A DNA stretch of 64,000 bases from Salegentibacter sp. R32 (GTDB lineage: Bacteria; Bacteroidota; Bacteroidia; Flavobacteriales; Flavobacteriaceae). Position 1 is the stretch's first letter; every line of letters starts with the position of its first letter. A program made the translations under genes and the position numbers. The stretch is from contig NZ_RXOM01000010.1 of the NCBI RefSeq assembly GCF_008692195.1, positions 1 to 64,000 of the forward strand, given 5' to 3'. A model generated the notes under the pieces. It was not told the DNA's origin. It worked only from the letters and a program-made list of their open reading frames with translations, and did no database searches. Below, one piece after another: positions 25,088-33,335 of the stretch.

Positions 25088-27154
25088 ATGAAAGAACAAA
25101 ATAAGTACATTAATCGGGAATTAAGTTGGCTTCAATTTAACGCCCGGGTTTTGCAAGAAGCTGCAGATGAAACCGTTCCGTTAATCGAACGGCTTCGTTT
25201 TTTAGGGATTTTCTCTAATAATTTAGATGAATTTTTTAAAGTCCGTTACGCTACTGTCAAACGTATTGAGCAAGCCGGAAAGGGTGGTAAAAAAGCCTTG
25301 GGAGGTGTAACCGCTTCAGACTTATTAAAAGAGATTACGCAAATTGTAATCGATCAGCAATCGACGAGTTTAGAAATTTTAGATGAAATTAGAGCTGAGC
25401 TGGAAAAGCATAAAATTTGCATCATCAAAGAAGATGAAGTCACTGAAAAGCAAGCACAGTTTGTACAAGATTATTTCCTGCAGAAAGTAAGTCCGGCCTT
25501 GGTGACCATCATTTTAAATGATTTAGAAGAATTACCCCGATTAAAAGATAGCGCGGCTTATCTCGCTGTAAGAATGATTTTGGATGAAGATGGGGAAAAG
25601 GAAAAGAAATACATTCTGATTGAAATTCCGCGCGGGATTGAGCGTTTTGTAGAGATTCCTTCCGAAGATGGAAAAAAATACATTATTATCCTTGACGATT
25701 TAATTCGGTATAACTTAAAAAGCCTTTTCAGCATATTTAATTACGAAAGTATTTCGGCGCATATGATTAAGATTACCCGTGATGCCGAATTGGATATGGC
25801 AGGAGATTTAACCAAAAGTTATATCGATAAATTACTTTCGAGTATAAAAGATAGAATTGAAGGAGAACCCGTAAGGTTTGTGTACGATAAGAACATTGGC
25901 AAAGACACCTTAGATTTTTTACTTTCTAAAATGGGAATCGATGATTCAGATAGTCTCATTCCTGGAGGAAGGTACCACAACCGTCGGGATTATATGAAGT
26001 TTCCTAGTTTAGGTGCTTCCGATTTATTGTATAAAAAATATGCAGCTTTGCCTATACAAGGGCTTACGCTTCAAGGAAGTTTATTAGAAAAAATTGCCCA
26101 AAAAGATTTTCTTCAATATACACCTTACCACACGTTTTCTTACACGGTGAAATTTTTACGGGAAGCAGCTTTAGACCCAAAAGTAAAATTTATAAAAATT
26201 ACCATTTACCGTTTAGCTGAAATTTCCCACATTGCCAGTTCGTTAATTAACGCGGTTAAAAATGGCAAACAGGTAACTGTTTCTATTGAATTGCGCGCGA
26301 GGTTTGATGAAGCGAATAACATCCGTTATGCTGAACAAATGCAGCGGGAAGGTGTGAAACTTATTTTTGGGGTTCCCGGTTTAAAAGTTCATTGTAAAGC
26401 TTGTGTGATAGAGCGTTTAGAAGGCAGAAAGGTGATGCGTTATGGTTTTATTAGTACGGGTAACTTTAACGAAGCCACGGCGAAAGTTTATACCGATTAT
26501 ACCTTGTTTACTGCCAATCAATCCATTTTGAAAGATATTAATAAGGTATTTAATTTCTTCGAGATTAATTATAAGGTAAATAAATACAAACATCTAATTG
26601 TTTCACCACATTATTCCAGAACAACTTTCGAGCGTTTAATCGATAATGAAATCAATAATGCTAAGTTGGGAAAACCCAGCGGAATGAAAATAAAGCTGAA
26701 TAGTTTGTCAGATTACAAAATGATTGATAAATTATACGAGGCAAGTCGGGCAGGCGTACAAATTAAATTGATTGTTCGTGGTATTTGTTGCTTAATCCCC
26801 GGTGTGGAAGGAATGAGCGAAAATATTGAAGCTATAAGTATCGTCGATAAATATTTAGAGCATCCGCGTTTATTTATTTTTGAAAATGGGGGAGAACCTA
26901 AAACCTATATTTCTTCTGCCGATTGGATGACAAGGAATTTAGATAATCGGGTAGAGATTTCCTGTCCTATTTATCAAGAAGATATTCAGCAAGAATTACT
27001 GGATACTTTCAATATTTGTTGGAGTGACAATGTAAAAGCCCGTGATTTTTCAGCTATAGAAGAAAACGCATACAAAAAAGACAATCAGGCCAAAGTAAGA
27101 AGTCAGTTTGCGACTTACGATTACTATTTAGAGAAATTGGCCAGTAAAGAATAA
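25088..27154 (+). CDS. ppk1: Polyphosphate kinase 1
   Basis: 688 residues, full length; reversible synthesis of inorganic polyphosphate from ATP at the membrane. N domain INRELSWLQFNARVLQEA; head domain; C1/C2 phospholipase-D-like halves. The autophosphorylated His is in GLKVHCKACVIER (Cys where Ala is common), followed by GFISTGNFNEATAKVYTDY; the second catalytic His is in DKYLEHPRLFIFENGGE. Start abuts the sixA stop; ppx follows after 14 bases. Confidence 0.97.
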   Translation: MKEQNKYINRELSWLQFNARVLQEAADETVPLIERLRFLGIFSNNLDEFFKVRYATVKRIEQAGKGGKKALGGVTASDLLKEITQIVIDQQSTSLEILDEIRAELEKHKICIIKEDEVTEKQAQFVQDYFLQKVSPALVTIILNDLEELPRLKDSAAYLAVRMILDEDGEKEKKYILIEIPRGIERFVEIPSEDGKKYIIILDDLIRYNLKSLFSIFNYESISAHMIKITRDAELDMAGDLTKSYIDKLLSSIKDRIEGEPVRFVYDKNIGKDTLDFLLSKMGIDDSDSLIPGGRYHNRRDYMKFPSLGASDLLYKKYAALPIQGLTLQGSLLEKIAQKDFLQYTPYHTFSYTVKFLREAALDPKVKFIKITIYRLAEISHIASSLINAVKNGKQVTVSIELRARFDEANNIRYAEQMQREGVKLIFGVPGLKVHCKACVIERLEGRKVMRYGFISTGNFNEATAKVYTDYTLFTANQSILKDINKVFNFFEINYKVNKYKHLIVSPHYSRTTFERLIDNEINNAKLGKPSGMKIKLNSLSDYKMIDKLYEASRAGVQIKLIVRGICCLIPGVEGMSENIEAISIVDKYLEHPRLFIFENGGEPKTYISSADWMTRNLDNRVEISCPIYQEDIQQELLDTFNICWSDNVKARDFSAIEENAYKKDNQAKVRSQFATYDYYLEKLASKE

Positions 27155-27168
27155 AAAAGAAACTATAC

Positions 27169-28080
27169 GTGTTAAAAATAAGAAAATACGCCGCTATCGA
27201 TATTGGTTCTAATGCTGTGAGATTATTGATTTCTACAATTACCGAACCTGAAAATAAAGAAACCACTTTCAAAAAAACTTCCTTAGTTAGGGTTCCCATT
27301 CGTTTAGGGGCCGATGTGTTTATAAACGGAAAGATTTCCGAAGAAAACATGGGCCGAATGAAAGATACGATGCGCGCGTATAGCTTATTGATGAAATCCC
27401 ATAAAATTGAAAAATATAAAGCTTGTGCGACTTCGGCTATGCGGGACGCTAGTAATGGTAAAGAATTGGCAGCTCACATTTTAAAAGATTCAGGTATTGA
27501 TATTGAAATTATAGATGGGGAACACGAAGCGGCCATCATTGCTGCTACAGATTTACACGAACTCATCCAAGACGATAAAACTTATTTGTATGTAGATGTT
27601 GGGGGAGGAAGTACAGAATTCACATTATATTCTGAAGGGAAAACAATTGCTTCCCGTAGTTTTAAATTGGGAACGGTTCGTTTACTCAATAATATGATTG
27701 ATGAGTCCCTTTGGGATGAAGTTGAAAAATGGGTAAAACAGCAAACTAAAAATTACACCAAAATTTCCCTGATTGGTTCTGGAGGAAACATCAACAATAT
27801 TTTTAAAAGTAGTGGTAAAAAAATAGGGAAGCCTTTATCTTATTTGTACCTAAGTTCTTATTACCAACTGTTGAATTCGTTAACCTACGAAGACCGAATT
27901 TCTCAATTGGGAATGAATACCGACCGCGCCGATGTAATTATTCCGGCAACTAAAATTTATTTATCGGCCATGAAATGGAGTAGGTCCAGAAAAGTTTATG
28001 TGCCCAAAATTGGTCTCGCCGATGGAATTATAAAATCACTTTATAATCAAACTAAAGAGGAGGAAGCACAATTGGCTTAA
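27169..28080 (+). CDS. ppx: Ppx/GppA family exopolyphosphatase
   Basis: 303 residues, GTG start 14 bases after ppk. ASKHA (actin-like) fold with YAAIDIGSNAVRLLI and YVDVGGGSTEFTLY phosphate loops. Cleaves terminal phosphate of polyphosphate or pppGpp; the short form lacks the C-terminal HD-like domains of E. coli Ppx. With ppk it lets the cell make and spend polyphosphate from a single transcript. The last 4 bases overlap the converging miaE gene. Confidence 0.93.
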   Translation: MLKIRKYAAIDIGSNAVRLLISTITEPENKETTFKKTSLVRVPIRLGADVFINGKISEENMGRMKDTMRAYSLLMKSHKIEKYKACATSAMRDASNGKELAAHILKDSGIDIEIIDGEHEAAIIAATDLHELIQDDKTYLYVDVGGGSTEFTLYSEGKTIASRSFKLGTVRLLNNMIDESLWDEVEKWVKQQTKNYTKISLIGSGGNINNIFKSSGKKIGKPLSYLYLSSYYQLLNSLTYEDRISQLGMNTDRADVIIPATKIYLSAMKWSRSRKVYVPKIGLADGIIKSLYNQTKEEEAQLA

Positions 28081-28658
28081 CCATGAATGCTTTGGCCTTC
28101 GCTAAAGCTGGCAATAATTTTAGCTTCATAATCTAAAAGGGCTTGCCACTTTTCGTCAACCTTTTCACGGTCACCATATTTTCTAGCAAAATTAAGGAAC
28201 ATCGTGTAGTGGTTGGCTTCACTAATCATGAGCTTTTTGTAGAAAAGTTTAAGTTCCTTATCTTCTAATTGATCAGATAAAAGCTTAAAACGCTCACAAC
28301 TTCTGGCTTCAATTAATCCGGCGTAAAGCAAACGATGAATCATTTGGTCTAAACGGCTTCCACCTTTTGGGAAAAATTTCATTAATTCTTGTACGTAAGG
28401 ATCGGGCTTGTACCAACCTAATTGATAACCTCTTTCGAGAATTTTATCGTGAACCATTTTAAAATGACTCATTTCTTCCTCGGTTAATGCAATCATTTCT
28501 TTTACTAACTCTGGATATTCAGGATAATTGATGATTAGTGAAATTGCTGTTGAAGCTGCTTTTTGTTCGCACCAAGCGTGATCTATTAAAATTTCATCTA
28601 TGTTTTTTTCGGCAATATTTGCCCAACGTGGGTCGGTAGGAAGTTTTAAACCAAGCAT
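28077..28658 (-). CDS. miaE: tRNA-(ms2io6A37) hydroxylase MiaE
   Basis: 193 residues, non-heme di-iron ferritin-like enzyme that hydroxylates the isopentenyl group at A37 of tRNAs reading UNN codons; needs O2. Iron-binding pattern visible: E in WCEQKAAS, E-x-x-H in EEEMSHFKMVHD, E in LIEARSCERF and E-x-x-H in SEANHYTMFL. Convergent with ppx, and two bases after the end of dnaX on the same strand. Confidence 0.93.
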   Translation of the reverse strand: MLGLKLPTDPRWANIAEKNIDEILIDHAWCEQKAASTAISLIINYPEYPELVKEMIALTEEEMSHFKMVHDKILERGYQLGWYKPDPYVQELMKFFPKGGSRLDQMIHRLLYAGLIEARSCERFKLLSDQLEDKELKLFYKKLMISEANHYTMFLNFARKYGDREKVDEKWQALLDYEAKIIASFSEGQSIHG

Positions 28659-28660
28659 AA

Positions 28661-30400
28661 TTATTGTATATCTAAATCGAAAGTGGTTCTTAATTTATCG
28701 ATAAGCGGATTTTTCTCCTTCAGCTTTTCAAATTTTTCACGTGTGGTAAACGCATACTTTTTTTGCACCTGCTCGTTCACATCTATTTCAAGTTGAATGG
28801 AGGTGTTTTGTATTTTCCTTTTGATAAACTTTAAAAGTTCGCCCTGCGATTTTTGCAATTCAATTCGCATGGTATCATTAGGAAGTTCTATATGAATTAC
28901 ATTGTTAACCAAAGTAGGTTTATCGGTATCTACAATGGAAGCTAAAATTTTCTTTCCTTTTTTGGTGAGTTTTTTTACGTAGGCTTTCCAAGCTTCTTGA
29001 ACTTGCTCTTCGGTAAAATCTTCGCTCAGTTCTTCTTCAGGAATAGCGAGTCTTTCTTTTATTTCTTTCTCGTGCTTTTTCTTTTGCTGAATGCTTTTTA
29101 AGGAAAGTCCGGAAGCTTTTTTACGCTTATTTAAATCTACCTGTGGTTTTGGTGCTGTAATTACTTCTTTCTCTTCAGAAACGGGTAATTCAGCTTCAAC
29201 CGGTGTTTCTTTTTTAGGTTCAGGATGTTCGTTACTTTCAATTACTTCTTTGGCTTCTTCTGAAACTTTTTTTGAAGGAATTTTTTCTGTAGGAATAAAA
29301 TTTTCCGCAGGGATTATGAATCGCTTAGAATTTTTTTTTTCTCCATCAAAAGTGATAGAGGCAAGTTGCATTAAGCATAATTCAACTAACAGACGTGGAT
29401 TTCTACTGGTTCTATATTTTAAATCACACTCGTTGGCTAATTCAATAGATTTTAGCAGAAAATCTTGCGGTGATTCTTGAGATTGTTTAAAATAAAGCGT
29501 TTTTACTTGTTCACCAACTTCAAGCAATTCAATAGTAGATTGGTTTTTACAAACCAATAAATCCCTAAAATGGGAAGCCAAACCGGCAATGTAATGATGT
29601 CCATCAAAACCTTTGGCTAAGATTTCATTAAATTGAACCAATAGGTTAGGAATATCATTTTGCAGAATAAAGTCGGTAGATTTAAAATAGGTTTCGTAAT
29701 CTAAGACATTTAGGTTTTCGGTTACTGCTTCACGGGTTAAATTGTTTCCGCTAAAACTTACTACTCGATCATAAATGGAAAGTGCATCACGCATTGCTCC
29801 ATCTGCTTTTTGAGCGATAATATGTAGTGCATCATCTTCCGCAGTTACACCTTCATTTTCGGCAATTTTAGCTAAATATTCTTTAGCATCAGTTACGGTG
29901 ATTCTTTTAAAATCAAAAATTTGGCAACGTGATAAAATGGTAGGAATAATTTTATGCTTTTCAGTAGTCGCTAAAATAAAAATAGCGTGCTTGGGTGGTT
30001 CTTCCAAGGTTTTTAAAAACGCATTAAAAGCCGAAGAAGAAAGCATATGAACCTCATCTATAATATAGACTTTGTATTTACCAACTTGTGGTGGAATTCT
30101 TACCTGATCGATGAGGTTCCTAATATCATCTACAGAGTTATTGGAAGCGGCATCTAATTCAAAAATATTAAAAGCGTAATCTTCGTCTTTGTTTTCTGTA
30201 GCTTGTTGATTAATTTTTTTAGCTAGAATTCTGGCACAGGTTGTTTTACCAACGCCACGAGGACCGGTAAATAGCAATGCTTGTGCTAAATGATTGTTTT
30301 GAATAGCATTTAGCAGCGTATTGGTAATCGCTTTTTGACCGACTACATCTTCAAAAGTTTCGGGCCTATATTTTCTGGCAGAGACAACAAAATGTTCCAT
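28661..30400 (-). CDS. dnaX: DNA polymerase III subunit gamma/tau, no zinc finger
   Basis: 579 residues. Clamp-loader AAA+ ATPase: Walker A GPRGVGKTTCARI, Walker B IIDEVHMLSSSAFNAFLKTLEEPP, sensor/arginine-finger LATTEKHKIIPTILSRCQIF. The usual four-Cys zinc module between Walker A and Walker B is absent; that place reads KKINQQATENKDEDYAFNIF. A proline/Glu/Lys-rich linker (about 370-450) leads to the tau C-terminus. No internal frameshift signal for a gamma form was noted. Transcribed from near 30410, back to back with rnpB. Confidence 0.95.
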   Translation of the reverse strand: MEHFVVSARKYRPETFEDVVGQKAITNTLLNAIQNNHLAQALLFTGPRGVGKTTCARILAKKINQQATENKDEDYAFNIFELDAASNNSVDDIRNLIDQVRIPPQVGKYKVYIIDEVHMLSSSAFNAFLKTLEEPPKHAIFILATTEKHKIIPTILSRCQIFDFKRITVTDAKEYLAKIAENEGVTAEDDALHIIAQKADGAMRDALSIYDRVVSFSGNNLTREAVTENLNVLDYETYFKSTDFILQNDIPNLLVQFNEILAKGFDGHHYIAGLASHFRDLLVCKNQSTIELLEVGEQVKTLYFKQSQESPQDFLLKSIELANECDLKYRTSRNPRLLVELCLMQLASITFDGEKKNSKRFIIPAENFIPTEKIPSKKVSEEAKEVIESNEHPEPKKETPVEAELPVSEEKEVITAPKPQVDLNKRKKASGLSLKSIQQKKKHEKEIKERLAIPEEELSEDFTEEQVQEAWKAYVKKLTKKGKKILASIVDTDKPTLVNNVIHIELPNDTMRIELQKSQGELLKFIKRKIQNTSIQLEIDVNEQVQKKYAFTTREKFEKLKEKNPLIDKLRTTFDLDIQ

Positions 30401-30508
30401 TGGTACAAAAATAGAAATAGTGTTTAAATAAGGCTTTTTTCTGTGTGATTTTTTACAAATAATTATTCACAATTTGTTGAATAACTAGACTAGGTAACTA
30501 GATTAAAT

Positions 30509-30516
30509 TATATTTG
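30509..30516 (+). promoter_or_regulatory. Putative -7 box (TATATTTG) of rnpB
   Basis: Exact TAnnTTTG match ending a few bases before the RNase P RNA 5' end. Confidence 0.55.
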
Positions 30517-30520
30517 CGCC

Positions 30521-30819
30521 ACGCAGGCCGCCTTATCGCTAAATTTTAGGATTTAGAGGAAAGTCCGGACACCAAAGGGAAGCATAGCGGTTAACGGCCG
30601 CCAGCCGAAAGGTTAGGACCAGTGCAACAGAAAGAATGTACAGGTAATGCTGTAGTGAAATCAGGTAAACTCTATGCGGTGCAATACCATGTAAACCGGT
30701 GCTTAAGATTTCCCGATCGATGCCGGAGGGTAGGTAGCTAGAGATTTTTGGCAACAAAAATTCCAGATAAATGATAAGGACTCGTTTTTCGAGGACAGAA
30801 TCCGGCTTATAGGCCTGCT
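30521..30819 (+). ncRNA. rnpB: RNase P RNA (bacterial type A)
   Basis: The catalytic RNA of ribonuclease P, which trims tRNA 5' leaders. P1 helix: GCAGGCC (30523-30529) with GGCCTGC (30812-30818). The universal P4 5' strand is GAGGAAAGTCCGGAC near 30557, and its 3' partner GACAGAATCCGGCTTAT is near 30794. Between lie the CAGCCGAAAGG and the GGTGCAATACCATG-type regions. A T-run follows. Ends are estimated from P1; the 3' end overlaps the stop codon of the converging gene. Confidence 0.95.
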
Positions 30820-31198
30820 ATTTTTTTAGGATATTCTTCACCCATTTTTTGGCGTCTTCAATTTCATCAAACACTTCAAAAGGTTTTTTGAAGAAGCTTT
30901 TCTCATAGAGCGCTGTTTTTCTAGAAACATCACTATAACATACGATAGCCATGGCGCTTAGATTTTCATGGAAGCTCGAAAGAGGATAGGTAGAAATAGG
31001 ATTCATATTGTAACTGTATATCCGATTTGCAATGTATCCAAATTTTTTATTCTTAAACTCTTTATCTAGGACCCCTAACATATAGTGAAGTTCTTCAACA
31101 TCAAAAAGTACATCTTCTTTGATGGAAGAAATCACATAGTTATCATGAAACTCCATATAGGCAATTTCATTATCTATTATTTTAATAGAAGAAGACAT
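30818..31198 (-). CDS. SpoIIAA-like/STAS-type small protein, unknown function
   Basis: 126 residues, no signal peptide. Alternating strands and helices (KIIDNEIAYMEFHDNYVISS; KKFGYIANR; AMAIVCYSD; FEVFDEIEDAKKWVKNIL) suit the SpoIIAA-like fold seen in many short flavobacterial proteins. No partner such as an anti-sigma kinase adjoins. Its stop overlaps the 3' end of rnpB on the other strand, and rsmD lies 18 bases upstream on the same strand. Confidence 0.72.
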   Translation of the reverse strand: MSSSIKIIDNEIAYMEFHDNYVISSIKEDVLFDVEELHYMLGVLDKEFKNKKFGYIANRIYSYNMNPISTYPLSSFHENLSAMAIVCYSDVSRKTALYEKSFFKKPFEVFDEIEDAKKWVKNILKK

Positions 31199-31216
31199 AG
31201 AAAGAAGTTACGAAAA

Positions 31217-31756
31217 TTATTCCGCTTTGAAAAAGGAAAAAGTAGAATTTCCGTATTTTCGATGCTCTGAGAAATATGGACTATTAGATAAATTGGTATG
31301 TTTAGAATGCTCTACAATTAACATTCCCTCTTCTGTGAGAAGTTCATTTTTAAAAGTTAAATCGATAATCTTAAAAAAATCTTTTTCTGAAAAATTGTAG
31401 GGAGGATCTGCAAAAATGATATCGTTTTTAGATTTTACTTTTTCTAAGTATTTAAATACATCGCTTTTTACAGTGGTAATTTCGGCGTCTAATTCTTTGG
31501 CAGTTTTATTTATAAATTTCACACAGCCAAAATGTTGGTCTACTGCGGTAATGTTGGTAGTTCCTCTTGATAAAAATTCATAAGAAATATTACCTGTTCC
31601 AGAAAAAAGATCTAACAGAACGGTATTTTCAAAATCTATTTGAAAATTTAAAATATTGAACAAAGCTTCCTTTGCCATATCGGTTGTAGGCCTTACCGGA
31701 AGGTTTTTGGGTGCGATTAATCTTTTTCCTTTATATTTTCCTGAAATTATTCTCAT
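31217..31756 (-). CDS. rsmD: 16S rRNA (guanine966-N2)-methyltransferase RsmD
   Basis: 179 residues. SAM-binding motif LDLFSGTGNISYEFLSRG and the N6/N2-amino methyltransferase catalytic motif IIFADPPYNF. Opens with MRIISGKYKGKRLIAPK, typical for RsmD, followed by RPTTDMAKEALFNIL. Methylates G966 of 16S rRNA in the 30S head. Overlaps the DUF3822 gene by 4 bases (ATGA-type coupling). Confidence 0.95.
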   Translation of the reverse strand: MRIISGKYKGKRLIAPKNLPVRPTTDMAKEALFNILNFQIDFENTVLLDLFSGTGNISYEFLSRGTTNITAVDQHFGCVKFINKTAKELDAEITTVKSDVFKYLEKVKSKNDIIFADPPYNFSEKDFFKIIDLTFKNELLTEEGMLIVEHSKHTNLSNSPYFSEHRKYGNSTFSFFKAE

Positions 31757-32580
31757 AGCAAATTACTAAGTAGTAAGAAATTCTGTTTTGGGTTAATTTG
31801 TTCTTGAGAGAGATTAGCGAGTTTAGTAGTTAAGAAGGAAGTATTAAAAAACTCTATTTCTTTAATGTACGTATAGAGATAATTGTAAGTTGAATCGGTT
31901 TCGTTGATTTTTCCTAAGATTTTTAATTGTACTTTTTTGGTATCCAGTTTTAATTGTTCCAAACAAAAAAGAATGTAGTATATAAAATCCTGTGGGGTAA
32001 AATATTCAAAAGAATTGGCTAGTAGTAATTTCTTATTTTGAAAAATATACAAGCTCAGCATATTCTTTTCTACATATACATAAGCTTCTGTGTTTTTTGA
32101 AATTTCTGAAAATTGTTCAATAAATAGGGTGGAAGCGTGTTTGTAGTTAAATTCACCAAAATTATCTAAAAGGTAATTGTTGATGTTAGTGTAAGGAATA
32201 AAAACGTTTTTAGCTTCAATAGCTTCTAAATTATCAAAAGCAATAAAATCTGTTTTTAATATTTTGATATTGAATTTTAAATAATCAGTCAAATTTTCTT
32301 CTGAAAAATAAGCATTGGGAACAATGCTATAAAGCGCATTGGAATAAATTACTTTTACTTGTTGTATTTCCTGTTTAGTTTCTTCTGAAAGATGAAATTT
32401 GAAAGATTTTTTTAATTCCTCTAAAATTTTTTCAGGATTCAAGACTTTAGAAAAGCTTTGGGTATGAAAGTTTTCAATGGAATTTTTCTTTTTGTTTAGA
32501 ACACAAAAAGAAAGTCCATCTTGAGCAATCAAGATGGACAAAGTATAATTGTTGTTATTTTTATTATTCGTCGTTATCAC
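31753..32580 (-). CDS. DUF3822 family protein
   Basis: 275 residues. Recognised as the Bacteroidota-specific DUF3822 family by its start (TLSILIAQDGLSFCVLNKKKN), the middle FNYKHASTLFIEQF and its constant position next to rsmD. The fold is thought to be actin/ASKHA-like, and the regularly placed strands here agree with that. No function is established. Overlaps its upstream neighbour by 17 bases and rsmD by 4, so the three genes form one transcription unit. Confidence 0.88.
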   Translation of the reverse strand: MITTNNKNNNNYTLSILIAQDGLSFCVLNKKKNSIENFHTQSFSKVLNPEKILEELKKSFKFHLSEETKQEIQQVKVIYSNALYSIVPNAYFSEENLTDYLKFNIKILKTDFIAFDNLEAIEAKNVFIPYTNINNYLLDNFGEFNYKHASTLFIEQFSEISKNTEAYVYVEKNMLSLYIFQNKKLLLANSFEYFTPQDFIYYILFCLEQLKLDTKKVQLKILGKINETDSTYNYLYTYIKEIEFFNTSFLTTKLANLSQEQINPKQNFLLLSNLL

Positions 32581-33214
32581 CGAAAACTTTAGGCCAGTTA
32601 CCTTTGGTATTTACTTCAGACATCGATCCTACTTTAATGTATTCGCCATTTACACCATCCACAGCAACTGTTTGTTTTTCTTGCGCTAATAAATCTTTAT
32701 CCTGATCGTGTAAAACTACACTCTTATTTACTTTTACTTCAAAAACAGGCAGGTAGTTGCCATTTTTATAAGTTTCACCAGCTTCTATATCAAACTTTTT
32801 ATTGTCTGTATAAGGAACATACATCATATCCTTATATCGATTGGAATTTTTAAATAATGAATCTTTCACTGGTGTATATCCCAATGTGTCAATTAATACT
32901 TTAGATTTATATTGGTCTACTCCTAATTGTTTGGTTCTTTCTTCGTCTAAAACCGTAGTGTCACGACGCTGAGTTACTGTAAATTCTGCAGTATCAATAA
33001 ATGTAATAAGGCTATCAAAACTTCCTGAAAATTTGCCTGTAATTGTTTTATGTGCAAGTTCTGCTTGCCTAATATCCTTTAGCTTATCAATTACTTTTTG
33101 ATATCTTTTATCTCTAACTTTGTTAAATTGAATGGGTTCATATACCGAGTTAAAGGTGAAATAACCCAAAACACCAATAACAACCCATAATAGTAATTGA
33201 ATAACAAGTTTCAT
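32564..33214 (-). CDS. Conserved membrane-anchored protein, unknown function
   Basis: 216 residues with a single N-terminal membrane helix (MKLVIQLLLWVVIGVLGYFTF) and a soluble, probably periplasmic, domain. The segment after the helix (RYQKVIDKLKDIRQAELAHKTITGKFSGSFDSLITFI) recalls type II/IV pilin-like pseudopilins in layout, though no prepilin cleavage site is clear. Conserved in Flavobacteriia in the same place as the first gene of the DUF3822-rsmD unit. Promoter box at 33248-33255. Confidence 0.8.
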   Translation of the reverse strand: MKLVIQLLLWVVIGVLGYFTFNSVYEPIQFNKVRDKRYQKVIDKLKDIRQAELAHKTITGKFSGSFDSLITFIDTAEFTVTQRRDTTVLDEERTKQLGVDQYKSKVLIDTLGYTPVKDSLFKNSNRYKDMMYVPYTDNKKFDIEAGETYKNGNYLPVFEVKVNKSVVLHDQDKDLLAQEKQTVAVDGVNGEYIKVGSMSEVNTKGNWPKVFGDNDE

Positions 33215-33247
33215 CTTTTCTAAAAATTTAATTTAATTAGTTGTACG

Positions 33248-33255
33248 CAAATCTA
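33248..33255 (-). promoter_or_regulatory. Putative -7 box (TAGATTTG, minus strand)
   Basis: TAnnTTTG match 34 bases before the start at 33214. Forms a divergent pair with the box at 33301. Confidence 0.45.
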
Positions 33256-33300
33256 CAATTTTTTTTTATTCGTAAAAGTTTCCAAGTCAAAAATCACCCT

Positions 33301-33308
33301 TATATTTG
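33301..33308 (+). promoter_or_regulatory. Putative -7 box (TATATTTG)
   Basis: TAnnTTTG match 28 bases before the helicase ATG at 33336; it would be inside the coding frame if a more upstream non-ATG start were used, which supports the later start. Confidence 0.45.
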
Positions 33309-33335
33309 GTTTTATCAGTAACTTCAAATTCATTA

